Translations under genes and position numbers: made by a program | Shown here: positions 52,482 to 61,112 of the stretch, in pieces | How positions within the stretch are numbered: position 1 is the first letter of the stretch | Layout of the letters: each line of letters opens with the position of its first letter | Notes under the pieces: model-generated | Told to the model about the DNA's origin: nothing | Databases searched by the model: none | The model's input: the letters and a program-made list of their open reading frames with translations, nothing else | Source of the DNA: Poriferisodalis sp965116715 | GTDB lineage: Bacteria; Actinomycetota; Acidimicrobiia; Acidimicrobiales; Poriferisodalaceae | DNA: 64,000 bases | NCBI GenBank assembly: GCA_965116715.1 | Contig: OZ220724.1 | Coordinates: forward strand, 124,001 to 188,000 | Reading direction: 5' to 3'

Positions 52482-53861
52482 ATGTCGAACAGTCCGACCG
52501 ACGGTCCTGCGCCCGCCGGCGGCTCGCGTGTGCTGGCCGAGTTTCCGGTGGGGGAGCGGGTGGGCATCGCGTTCTCTGGGGGGCTTGACACCTCTGCAGC
52601 GGTGGCGTGGATGAACGAGCGCGGCGCGCTCGTGTGCGCGTACACCGCTGATTTGGGCCAGTACGACGAGCCGGACCTATCAGGGGTGCCGCAGCGGGCA
52701 CTCGACTACGGGGCCGCGGCGGCGCGCCTGGTGGATTGCCGCGCCGAGTTGGTGCGTGAGGGGCTGATGGCGCTGCAATGCGGTGCATTCCACATCTCGA
52801 CCGCCGGCCGCACCTACTTCAACACGACGCCGCTCGGCCGCGCGGTGACCGGCACGATGCTCGTGGCCGCGATGGCTGAAGACGGCGTGGACATCTGGGG
52901 CGACGGCTCCACCTACAAGGGCAACGACATCGAGCGCTTCTACCGCTATGGCCTGCTGGTGAACGCCGGTCTGCGCATCTACAAGCCCTGGCTGGATGCT
53001 GCGTTCGTGGACGAGCTGGGCGGTCGTGCCGGCATGAGCGAGTTCCTGGTGTCGCGTGGCCTGCCGTACCGAGATCCCACGGAGAAGGCGTACTCCACCG
53101 ACGCGAACATCTGGGGCGCCACCCACGAAGCCAAGCAACTTGAGGACTTGGGCACTTCGATGGAGATCGTCGCCCCGATCATGGGCGTGGCGCACTGGGA
53201 TCCGGCAGTCGACATCGAGACCGAGGACGTGACGGTTCGGTTCGAAGCTGGCTGGCCGGTCGCCATCGATGGGCGGGAATTCCCGGCATCAGGCGTTGAG
53301 GGCAGTGATCAGGTCGCGCTGGTGCTGGAAGCGAACGCCATCGGCGGGCGCCACGGCCTCGGCATGAGCGACCAGATCGAGAATCGCGTCATCGAGGCCA
53401 AATCGCGCGGCATCTACGAAGCACCTGGCATGGCGCTGTTGCACATCGCCTACGAGCGGTTGCTGTCGGCCATCCACAACGAGGCCACGCTCGACAACTA
53501 CCGCACGATGGGCCGCCGCCTGGGCCGGCTCCTGTACGAGGGCCGCTGGTTCGATCCCCAAGCGCTGATGCTGCGTGATTCGCTGCTGCGCTGGGTGGGA
53601 TCGTCGGTCTCGGGCGAGGTGACGCTGCGGTTGCGCCGTGGCGACGACTACTCGGTGCTGGACACCACGGGTCCCGGCTTGACCTACGAGCCCGATCGGC
53701 TGTCGATGGAACGGGTCGAGGACGCCGCATTCGGTCCAGGTGACCGGATAGGACAGCTCACCATGGCGAACCTGGACATCGGCGACAGCCGGGACAAGCT
53801 GGCGGCCTACCGGGACGCGGGCCGGCTGGGGCCCGGCGGGCTGGCCGAGCTCGACACCTAG
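52482..53861 (+). CDS. argG: Argininosuccinate synthase
   Basis: Joins citrulline and aspartate with ATP in arginine synthesis. VGIAFSGGLDTSAAVAWM is the ATP P-loop. DIWGDGSTYKGNDIERFYRY and the EKAYSTDANIWGATHEAKQL substrate block match the longer E. coli-like subtype rather than the short common one. Its 459 aa agrees. No argH follows; instead a tRNA-like element and a defence island begin downstream. ATG 52482 (MSNSPTDG) is chosen over ATG 52473, though the choice is marginal. Confidence 0.93.
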   Translation: MSNSPTDGPAPAGGSRVLAEFPVGERVGIAFSGGLDTSAAVAWMNERGALVCAYTADLGQYDEPDLSGVPQRALDYGAAAARLVDCRAELVREGLMALQCGAFHISTAGRTYFNTTPLGRAVTGTMLVAAMAEDGVDIWGDGSTYKGNDIERFYRYGLLVNAGLRIYKPWLDAAFVDELGGRAGMSEFLVSRGLPYRDPTEKAYSTDANIWGATHEAKQLEDLGTSMEIVAPIMGVAHWDPAVDIETEDVTVRFEAGWPVAIDGREFPASGVEGSDQVALVLEANAIGGRHGLGMSDQIENRVIEAKSRGIYEAPGMALLHIAYERLLSAIHNEATLDNYRTMGRRLGRLLYEGRWFDPQALMLRDSLLRWVGSSVSGEVTLRLRRGDDYSVLDTTGPGLTYEPDRLSMERVEDAAFGPGDRIGQLTMANLDIGDSRDKLAAYRDAGRLGPGGLAELDT

Positions 53862-53923
53862 TCGTTGCTACGCGTTGAGGCGCCTCGCACGGCATAGGCG
53901 GCCGCAGCCGCTACCGTTACTCG

Positions 53924-53991
53924 TGGACGTCACGGGAATCGAACCCGTCGCTGCTTGGCTCAGAATCCACCAGCGGCACCATGCGACGCCC
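53924..53991 (-). other. 68-nt tRNA-like element lacking normal D and anticodon arms
   Basis: Read on the minus strand, GGGCGTC pairs with GACGTCC as a 7-bp acceptor stem (one G-T pair), and ACGGG-TTCGATT-CCCGT makes a perfect T-arm with the standard 7-nt loop. Between them only 36 nt remain, too few for regular D and anticodon arms plus variable loop. CCA is not encoded. It may be a tRNA or tmRNA remnant, or an attachment site at the border of island B. Confidence 0.45.
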
Positions 53992-54009
53992 GATGAGTCA
54001 ACCGACTCG

Positions 54010-54042
54010 CTTGGGCCGCACCGTGTTTCGGTGCGGCCCAAG
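54010..54042. terminator. Perfect 14-bp hairpin between convergent genes
   Basis: CTTGGGCCGCACCG (54010-54023), loop TGTTT, then the exact complement (54029-54042). It is GC-rich and lies between the stops of argG and the convergent DUF5343-like gene. Only a weak T-run follows (ACTTTC), so it is a bidirectional or intrinsic-like terminator without a strong U-tract. Confidence 0.6.
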
Positions 54043-54073
54043 ACTTTCATGGCGACATCGTCTCGATGAGGGT

Positions 54074-54712
54074 TCAGTATGAGTCGATACCTCCGTCGTC
54101 GGTCTCATAGACGATGTCCAGGACCGCGTTCAGGGCCGTCAGCCACTTCTCGCGGTCCTCGATTTGCCACGAGTCACCTGCCCGCGGGAGTTTGTTGACG
54201 AGTGCTTGAATCGCTGGATCGAGGCGTGGGGCCGCTGCTGCAGGCGTCTCCTCGGCTTCGTCACGGGTGCGTCCGGGCTTGCGCGTCGTTGAGCGCGTAG
54301 CCGAAGCTCGAGGCACCGAGAAGTGGGGCGAGACGCTGACTTCGCAATACTGAGCAGCCTGCAGAAAGAACCGGATCGCCTTATCGCGAGTGCTGCCGCG
54401 GTAACCGAACTCAGTCTCGAACAGTTCACCCAGTTGCTTGCCGGTCCCGCTCCTGCGTGAGAGTTCCATGGCGGTTCCGTATCGGGCTTCGATGGCCTCG
54501 GCCAACCAAGATCGCATCTCGTTCTCGCCCATTCGGACAACTTGACTCAGCCGTTCGGTCGAAGCGTCTTCCTCACCCATAACGAGGTCGAAGAAGCGCA
54601 AAGCGATGAGCAGTTGCGATTGGCCTCCACCAGACATGTTCTTCAAGACCGATGCGTCGATCCTGCCGGGCAGTTCGTCGGGGGCTTCTGCCATGCGCTG
54701 GAGAAACCGCAT
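54074..54712 (-). CDS. DUF5343-like protein
   Basis: Soluble 212-aa protein with a helical N-terminal region. LKNMSGGGQSQLLIALRFFD, LAEAIEARYGTAMELSRRSG and FETEFGYRGSTRDKAIRFFL followed by QAAQYCEVSVSPHFSV resemble DUF5343, a winged-helix-like family found near defence genes. A linker rich in Arg, Thr and Ala separates it from a short C-terminal helix pair. It is divergent from the methyltransferase gene and could regulate it or act as a partner; both are inference. Confidence 0.65.
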   Translation of the reverse strand: MRFLQRMAEAPDELPGRIDASVLKNMSGGGQSQLLIALRFFDLVMGEEDASTERLSQVVRMGENEMRSWLAEAIEARYGTAMELSRRSGTGKQLGELFETEFGYRGSTRDKAIRFFLQAAQYCEVSVSPHFSVPRASATRSTTRKPGRTRDEAEETPAAAAPRLDPAIQALVNKLPRAGDSWQIEDREKWLTALNAVLDIVYETDDGGIDSY

Positions 54713-55069
54713 GAAAGTAACAAATGCGATGTAGGGCGGTCGCGCCTAGTCAACCTGTACTGCCGACATCATGACTCCTCGTCTGCCATTTCTGCCATAC
54801 CGACAGAGCATGGTGCTATCTGCCAGGAGTGGCAACGTTCCCGCAGAATGGCACGAAGTCGATCAATCTGCCGTAATCGAGCAGGACGGCTCTGGGTGTC
54901 CGCGATCATTTCCGATCCGAATGTCCACGTTCAAACTCACTTGTTCGTCTTTCTCGTACGCAGCGAGCTGAGCGCGGACAAGCCCTACGTGAACTCGCAT
55001 GGGCTTGTCGGGGACGCGGGTAGTCGGTTCGTGTAACACCCCATACGTACGTTCGTCAATTGTCCGCTC
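54713..55069. promoter_or_regulatory. 357-nt divergent intergenic region upstream of the island B restriction-modification genes
   Basis: No supported gene is seen. The region holds two close TCTGCCAT copies and the imperfect palindrome TGCCAGGAGTGGCA, which could be regulator sites. TCGTGCAAGGAGGACC at 55068-55083, with its strong AAGGAGG site, is identical to the leader at 25387-25402. Confidence 0.4.
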
Positions 55070-55084
55070 GTGCAAGGAGGACCC

Positions 55085-56482
55085 ATGTCACGATCGATAA
55101 CTCGGTGTGCCGTCGTTGGCCGCCAGCATCACCTACCCGGCATTTGGGTGTCGTCTACGGTCGGCAATGTGGCTGAGGCTCCTCGACCGCCGACCAACGG
55201 CTCGATGAACACCCTGCTTGCGTGCGATGCCCCAGCGCACGATTGGTACCGGTTCGTCCTGTCGTTTCCGCCGCACCTGGTGCGTGACTACGCGGCTCGG
55301 TTTGAGCTTGCGGATGACGCAGTCGTTCTCGACCCCTTCTGCGGGACGGGTACCACGCTGGTCGAGGCTAAGAAGGCGGGTATCACCAGCATCGGTGTTG
55401 AAGCGATGCCGATGTCGAAGTTCGCAGCCCAGGTCAAGACTGATTGGGCGCCTGACCCCGACGGTTTGGCCGACCACGCGAATCTCGTCGCCGAGAAGGC
55501 GTTGGCGAATCTGGCGGCGGATCGGCTGAGCGATGAGCCGGGTGTTCTGCCGGTTGAGAGCCGGCAATTGCGCAGCTTGGACTCCGACGCAGCCAAGCTG
55601 CTCATCAAGGACTCAATCAGCCCGCTGCCGTTGCACAAGGCACTTGTCCTGCGGGAAGCGCTCAATGGCGAGCGAGCAGCTGGGTTCACCGGCCATGAAC
55701 AGCTTGCCTTCGCCCGTGTGCTCCCAACCGAGGTCGGCAACCTCCGGTTCGGCCCTGAAGTCGGAGTTGGCTCGCGGCGCGATGACGCAGCCGTGGTCGC
55801 GCCCTGGCTCGACCGTGTGCTGACTATGACCGATGACCTGCGGATTTTGGGCGCGTGCGACGGTACGTCTGCGGTAGTAGTTCCAGGAGATGCTCGCGAC
55901 GTCGCATCGTGCGTTCCAGTCGAGAGTGTGGATGCCGTCATCACGTCGCCCCCGTATCCCAACGAGAAGGACTACTCGCGGACAGTCCGTCTCGAGTCAG
56001 TGTTGTTGGGTTACCTCACGGACCGGGCAAGCCTGCGAAGCACGAAGCGCGAACTGCTCCGCTCGAACACCCGTGGCGTCTACCGCGACGACGATGACTC
56101 TGCTTGGGTCGTCAACGACAAGCGCGTGCAAGAACTCGCAGCCCAGATCGAGGAACGCCGCATTGCTCTCGGCAAGGACTCGGGCTTCGAGCGCATGTAC
56201 CACCGCGTCACGAAGCTGTACTTCGGCGGCATGGCGCGTCATCTGTCATCGCTGCGAGACGTACTGCGACCCGGAGCTCGCCTTGCATACGTCGTTGGCG
56301 ACCAGGCGTCCTATCTGCGAGTGATGATCCGTACTGGCCAGATCCTCGCCGGTATCGCCGAGCGATGTGGCTACGAGGTAGAAGGAATCGATCTGTTCAG
56401 AACTCGACCGGCCACTGCTACGCGGGACCAGCTTCGCGAAGAAGTTCTCCTGCTGCGGTGGCCCGGCCCACGGGGCAGGTGA
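55085..56482 (+). CDS. DNA amino-methyltransferase (N4-cytosine or N6-adenine)
   Basis: A 465-aa modification enzyme. VVLDPFCGTGTTLVEAKKAG (SAM-binding motif I, near residue 85) precedes DAVITSPPYPNEKDYSRTV (catalytic SPPY motif, near residue 300), separated by a long insert that probably holds the target-recognition region. SPPY is common in N4-cytosine methyltransferases but not exclusive to them. ATG 55085 is used because AAGGAGG at 55074-55080 lies directly before it; GTG 55070 would overlap that site. It is followed after 4 nt by a predicted nuclease, forming a restriction-modification pair. Confidence 0.88.
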   Translation: MSRSITRCAVVGRQHHLPGIWVSSTVGNVAEAPRPPTNGSMNTLLACDAPAHDWYRFVLSFPPHLVRDYAARFELADDAVVLDPFCGTGTTLVEAKKAGITSIGVEAMPMSKFAAQVKTDWAPDPDGLADHANLVAEKALANLAADRLSDEPGVLPVESRQLRSLDSDAAKLLIKDSISPLPLHKALVLREALNGERAAGFTGHEQLAFARVLPTEVGNLRFGPEVGVGSRRDDAAVVAPWLDRVLTMTDDLRILGACDGTSAVVVPGDARDVASCVPVESVDAVITSPPYPNEKDYSRTVRLESVLLGYLTDRASLRSTKRELLRSNTRGVYRDDDDSAWVVNDKRVQELAAQIEERRIALGKDSGFERMYHRVTKLYFGGMARHLSSLRDVLRPGARLAYVVGDQASYLRVMIRTGQILAGIAERCGYEVEGIDLFRTRPATATRDQLREEVLLLRWPGPRGR

Positions 56483-56486
56483 GGAG

Positions 56487-57326
56487 GTGGCACCACAGAG
56501 TGAGACTCTGGCTCAGCGGCTGATCGCCAAAATCTTCGCTGATCGCTACCGACCCGGCATGCGCGAAGTGCCGTTTCCTCGTGATGACATCGTCGCAGCG
56601 GCTGAGGCGCCGGGCGAAGCTCGCCCGAAGAACATCGGCGACATCGTGTATTCGCTGCGCTACCGCATGGATCTCCCGCCCTCCCTCCGGGAGGAAGCGC
56701 CACTGGGCCATGAATGGGCAATCTTCCCCGGCGGCAACGCCGTCTACGTGTTGCGTCTCGTGCCGGTCAACCTGATCAAACCGCGCGACGGCCTGCGAGT
56801 CGTGAAGCTGCCCGATGCGACACCGGGTGTCATCAGCAGCTACGCGATGTCCGACGAGCAGGCATTGCTCGCTCGTGTTCGGTACAACCGTCTGCTCGAT
56901 GTGTTCACCGGACTGGCGTGTTCGTCTCTGCAAAGCCATCTGCGTACGTCTGTCACGATCGAGAACGCCATCACCGGCAAGCCAAGCAGCTCGCAGGTCG
57001 AGACGGACGAGCTGTACGTGGGGCTCGATGAGCACGGTGCCCACTACGTCTTGCCGGTGCAGGCCAAGGGTGGCAGCGACGCGCTGAGCGTCATCCAGAT
57101 TTGGCAGGACTTCCGCGTTGCTGAGCAGAAGTTTCCCGAGCTTCGGCCGCGACCCGTAGCAGCGCAATTTATGGACAACGACGACATCGCGCTCTTCGAG
57201 TTCAGTGAGCACGATGGGGAGATCACGATTGAACGTGAGCGCCACTACCGGCTGATTGAACCCGATGAGCTCTCTTCGGAAGACCTACGGTCCTATCGGG
57301 CGGCATCCGAGTCGGCAAGACACTGA
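56487..57326 (+). CDS. Predicted type II restriction endonuclease
   Basis: A 279-aa protein placed 4 nt after the methyltransferase gene. VETDELYVGLDEHGAHYVLP followed by VQAKGGSDAL gives a PD-(D/E)xK-like core with Glu175 or Asp174 and Gln192-Ala-Lys194. Gln in place of the central acidic residue occurs in several known nucleases. The N-terminal part (IGDIVYSLRYRMDLPPSLRE) may bind DNA. RPVAAQFMDNDDIALFEF ends the core. The start is probably GTG 56487. The pairing with the methyltransferase makes the restriction role likely; the site specificity is unknown. Confidence 0.82.
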   Translation: MAPQSETLAQRLIAKIFADRYRPGMREVPFPRDDIVAAAEAPGEARPKNIGDIVYSLRYRMDLPPSLREEAPLGHEWAIFPGGNAVYVLRLVPVNLIKPRDGLRVVKLPDATPGVISSYAMSDEQALLARVRYNRLLDVFTGLACSSLQSHLRTSVTIENAITGKPSSSQVETDELYVGLDEHGAHYVLPVQAKGGSDALSVIQIWQDFRVAEQKFPELRPRPVAAQFMDNDDIALFEFSEHDGEITIERERHYRLIEPDELSSEDLRSYRAASESARH

Positions 57327-57585
57327 GCGAAGCAGGCAAACGCCAGCCTTCGTTGGACACCCCGAAGTGCAGAGCCAGTCAAGCCGCATGCTGCGATTCG
57401 GCCGATGGGGATCCGGCGGACTGGCCGAGCATCATGCAGGTGACGGAAGCCTGGTCCGAGGCCAGAACCCACCGAATTACTTGGGTGGTGGAAGGTATTC
57501 GTCCACCTGAGAGGTTTCCTGACGTGACATTCCGCGGTTGCGCTGGTGACGGGGACCAGAGGTCCACAGCTATCTCACGCTCCGC

Positions 57586-60087
57586 CTAACGATTGCCGCT
57601 CCGCTTCCTGGCCTGTTGCTTGGCGGGCTTCGTGTCGTTCATCTCTTCGATGGACTTGAGCCCGGCCTCCTCGACTAGGGCGTCGAGTTCTGGGTCCTGG
57701 CTTGGGGGCGAATTGTCATAGACACCTCCGACTGGTCTCAACCCGTCACTCGAGCCGAACACGATGGCCGCGCCGAATGCACATTGAAGCTGGTGCTTCT
57801 TGAGGAAGACATATGCCTCGATGCGCTCCGCGTCGGCTTCCGAAGCAAACGCTCGCGGCAACGAAGTGAGCACGATCACGTGGCTTCGATCCCGACGGTC
57901 ACCGGCGGCGATGGTGAAGCTGTGACTCTTGTCGTCGTCGGCTGTCAACTGCCTCAACCGGCCGATCATGGCCCCGAATTCTTCCTGCTCGTCCGTTGAG
58001 TAGCTGAGCAAGGTCGCGCCGATGTTCAGCCATCCGGGCGATTTCCGCCGCGCAAGATCGTCGATGACTTGCGCGACGGTCGGGTCGATGGGCAGCGCCG
58101 GACGCTCAGTAGGCACTTCTCGACGTCCGTAGCGATACGCGAACCAAGCGTCGAGATCGTCGGTTCGGCTGAACAGAAACCGAGGCACCTGCTTGTTGTA
58201 CTGATCGCGGTCTGCTTCATCGGGCGCGCCTAGCTGGGGCAGCTCTGCAAATCGCTGGTCCGGGTCTGGGTTCACATACAGGCCGGTGGTCAAGAACTCC
58301 ATGAACAGGTCGAGTTCGTCCATTGAGTAGTTGAACCTCGTTGTGTCGGGTTCGGTGCGGCGCCGTAGATACAGAACGAACTCAGACGGCCTCTGGACGA
58401 CTTCGCTGATGACGCGCAGGTCTTGAAGCGAGACAGTCCATGGCACGGCATCGTCGCTCAGCAGCCCGTGGTCGATCAAATCGCTCGTCGTTGTCACGAA
58501 ACCCGAGGTGTCCTCAAGTGTCATAGCGACGAGGAGTACTTCGCGTACATGACTCAGGTCGAGCCACGTATCGTCACGAAGGCGAAGCCCGCCATCGTTG
58601 GAGATGCGTTGCCTCAGCCGCTTCGCTTGCTCAGCGGCGCGTGTGATGAGCTTCGATAGGTCTTGTCTCAGGAGCGTCGGATCGCCGCTGCGGGCATCGG
58701 GCCGCAACGAACCTGACTTGGCCTCTACAACGACCGCTATGTCGTCGGCGAGCAGCACCGCATCGGTTTCGCCCACGCTGGTGTAGCCCGCTGGGCCGGC
58801 AGCTGGCTCGTCGGTGCCTTCGACGGGCACGAAATACCGGATGTTTCTGTGGACGTCGGTGGCTGAGAGCAGCCCGGCCAACAGCTCGACGGATCGCTGC
58901 TCCAAGTACTTCGCCCGATGATCCGAATAGGTGCGCCATCGCTCCGAGTCCGCTCCCGACTTCGCAGCGGGTTTGAGAGCGGTCTCGATCCTCTCGCGTA
59001 TGCAGTGAATGCCGTTCACACCGTGGGGGAGCACGGTCTTGCCGTCTCCGCTCGACAGCAGCGGTCGTATCCGCATCGGGGACTGCGACTCGAAGAACTG
59101 CTGCGCAGCTTCGTTCGGATCACCGCTTGTGTCGCTGTACACGAAGCAATCCACGACGGCTGCGACCGCGTCGATGCCCAGGTCAGCTTCCTCGGCGAGC
59201 TCGAGCACGTCGAAAGCTGATGCATCAGCGACATCGGCGATGAGTGCTGCGAACTGCTGACGCTGCGCGCCATCGTCGAACCCGCCAGATGTCTTGCTGA
59301 TGAGTCGCCGCAGCCGCCAGCAGACTCGAGCCAAGAACCCCAGCCGGTTCACTGCCATCCCGGTGCGTCCGGCCAAGTACAAAGCAAAGGCGCGATCTCC
59401 GATGCGTTCGACTGCGTCGAATACCGCGCAAGCATCCTGCACCGTGAATCCGAGCTTGTCGGTGCAAACTTGTTCGATCTCAGCCGATCCAAACAGGCCG
59501 GCGAGTATCTCTCTTGCAATGTGGTCATGCGTGGGATTGCGGAAGTAAATCTCCTTGCCCCGCGCGTTCGAGGCCACCATGCCAAGAGGGGCGTCGGCAT
59601 TGGTCGTGACAATGAAGTTTTGCGCCGCCTCCTGCCGGAACCGAAGCGACGCAAGGTCCACGATCTCAACGGCTGCTGACAGCAACGAATCTTCTCTGTC
59701 TGGGCGTGCCGCGCCAGAGCTGCCTGATGCGGCGACTATCAGTGAGATGAGCTCGACCGTGGCCACCGTCCCCTCGTGGGTCGACTCTCGGAATGTGTTG
59801 GGGTCATGCGCCAATTCCAAGATGCGCACGACAGTCAGTACATGGAATGGGTCGAATGGTCGCGCCAGCTCAGCAATCGCCTCAACGGCCGCGCGTGCAT
59901 CTCGTGATAGCGCCTCCATGCAGTCCTCGACGCGCGAATGGGCGCTCGCGTAGTGGCGGAGCAGCCTCTGGTGTTCCTGAAACCGTCTCAAGATGAGATC
60001 CTCGGCACCCGGAGTCAGACTCACGATGCCCTGCGGCGGATCACTCGCCGGGGAACGCTGCCGATTTAGCGACCACCTTGTCACCAC
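57586..60087 (-). CDS. Large 833-aa protein with a PD-(D/E)xK nuclease core
   Basis: The only recognised domain is in the middle: YLEQRSVELL (about 395-404) and SVGETDAVLLADDIAVVVEAKSGS, with Asp442 and Glu455-Ala-Lys457, the restriction-endonuclease-like active site. The N-terminal 400 aa and C-terminal 300 aa have no visible family. The start may be the GTG or ATG at 60087. It is convergent with the type II pair and divergent from the lipoprotein gene. It could be an independent nuclease effector of island B or an anti-plasmid nuclease; this is inference. The gap at 57327-57585 shows no supported gene. Confidence 0.75.
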   Translation of the reverse strand: MVTRWSLNRQRSPASDPPQGIVSLTPGAEDLILRRFQEHQRLLRHYASAHSRVEDCMEALSRDARAAVEAIAELARPFDPFHVLTVVRILELAHDPNTFRESTHEGTVATVELISLIVAASGSSGAARPDREDSLLSAAVEIVDLASLRFRQEAAQNFIVTTNADAPLGMVASNARGKEIYFRNPTHDHIAREILAGLFGSAEIEQVCTDKLGFTVQDACAVFDAVERIGDRAFALYLAGRTGMAVNRLGFLARVCWRLRRLISKTSGGFDDGAQRQQFAALIADVADASAFDVLELAEEADLGIDAVAAVVDCFVYSDTSGDPNEAAQQFFESQSPMRIRPLLSSGDGKTVLPHGVNGIHCIRERIETALKPAAKSGADSERWRTYSDHRAKYLEQRSVELLAGLLSATDVHRNIRYFVPVEGTDEPAAGPAGYTSVGETDAVLLADDIAVVVEAKSGSLRPDARSGDPTLLRQDLSKLITRAAEQAKRLRQRISNDGGLRLRDDTWLDLSHVREVLLVAMTLEDTSGFVTTTSDLIDHGLLSDDAVPWTVSLQDLRVISEVVQRPSEFVLYLRRRTEPDTTRFNYSMDELDLFMEFLTTGLYVNPDPDQRFAELPQLGAPDEADRDQYNKQVPRFLFSRTDDLDAWFAYRYGRREVPTERPALPIDPTVAQVIDDLARRKSPGWLNIGATLLSYSTDEQEEFGAMIGRLRQLTADDDKSHSFTIAAGDRRDRSHVIVLTSLPRAFASEADAERIEAYVFLKKHQLQCAFGAAIVFGSSDGLRPVGGVYDNSPPSQDPELDALVEEAGLKSIEEMNDTKPAKQQARKRSGNR

Positions 60088-60409
60088 CCCAACATAGAGA
60101 AGTCGTGCCGCGGCAGCCTGAAGAATTATGCGTACGCGGACGTCGATGTAGCGGCGTTAGCGCAAGGCACGCAATGGAGGACATCTGGACGAAATCCTGT
60201 TTCGCTTGGCTGGCCGGTTCAGACGGGTCGGTGGTCGCCGGCCCGTCGTACGTGGCGACCAGAGTCCATCTCAAGTGCGTGGCCAGATCGATCAGGTCGC
60301 CTTCAGATCATCTTCAGGACGCGCTGCCGGGGACACTGATCAGCAACTCTCACGCGGGAACAGCGACGTCGGCCTCGCCCGAATTTGCAGTTCGTAACAT
60401 TCGCCGCTC
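60088..60409. other. 322-nt gap with no supported gene
   Basis: It lies between the divergent 833-aa nuclease and lipoprotein genes and should hold their promoters. Short frames here are Arg/Ser-rich and look non-coding. No clear repeat or strong ribosome binding site was found. Confidence 0.4.
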
Positions 60410-60928
60410 ATGCGGCGGCCTGAAATCACCAACCTCTATTCCTGCGAGTTCTCACCAACCCGCAATCGATTGTTGCTCAGCGTCGTAGTGGCACTCGTCA
60501 TGACGACGGCAGTCGGCTGCACACCTCCGGCAACTCCTCTCGACCTAGTGAACGTCGATGTGGAGGTCGCTGGCCCATCGGTCGAACGGTGCAACATCGA
60601 GGGTGAAGCGTTCAAGGCAGCTGCGGAGCATGCCGACGCGGTGGACCGCAGAGCCAACGATGAGGCAGCAGTGCGGGAGCTTCTGGACGAAGCCGAGCGC
60701 ACTGGCGACTACGGCAGGGTGAACGGTCTGCTGCTCGAACACGTGGCAGCGTTCGAGGGATCAGCTGTAGCGATGACGCGAGCCGTTGACATGTGCTCAT
60801 CGTTCTGGAAGCAGGATGAGATCGAAGCTCTGCGAGACAGAATCGAACTCATCGAGCAAACGACCCATGATCTCTGTCTGCTATACGACCTTCTCTACTC
60901 AGAACATGGGTTGGAGCTCGAATGCTGA
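60410..60928 (+). CDS. Putative lipoprotein at the island B edge
   Basis: A 172-aa protein. LLLSVVVALVMTTAVGC gives a signal peptide with lipobox Cys at about residue 37. The mature part is helical and acidic (DAVDRRANDEAAVRELLDEA, EALRDRIELIEQTTHDL) with several Cys (CNIEG, DMCSS, DLCLL, LEC). No family is recognised. A short extension before the hydrophobic stretch (MRRPEITNLYSCEF) makes the true start uncertain. The following 60929-61112 shows nothing supported. Confidence 0.6.
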   Translation: MRRPEITNLYSCEFSPTRNRLLLSVVVALVMTTAVGCTPPATPLDLVNVDVEVAGPSVERCNIEGEAFKAAAEHADAVDRRANDEAAVRELLDEAERTGDYGRVNGLLLEHVAAFEGSAVAMTRAVDMCSSFWKQDEIEALRDRIELIEQTTHDLCLLYDLLYSEHGLELEC

Positions 60929-61112
60929 CACCGGACACGGTTCTGTCCGATGGCTGTTCGCTATGGGCGGCCAGCTGATCAACCGCGGCGGTAGGCCGAC
61001 CCTGCGGCCCCCTGGCTGGCGGCCTTGGGCCACAACCTTCAACATCGCGCACCCACACATACTCAGCTTGCTCCAACGCTGCTGAGCGACTTCCCAGCGC
61101 CAAACAGCGCGG

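Noticed and set aside
53868..54050. 60-codon minus-strand frame ending argG's intergenic region
   Set aside because: Its GSIPVTST-like product arises from translating the T-arm of the tRNA-like element, a common mis-annotation.
54542..55036. 164-codon plus-strand frame upstream of the island B methyltransferase
   Set aside because: Overlaps the DUF5343-like gene antisense and has no domain or ribosome binding site.
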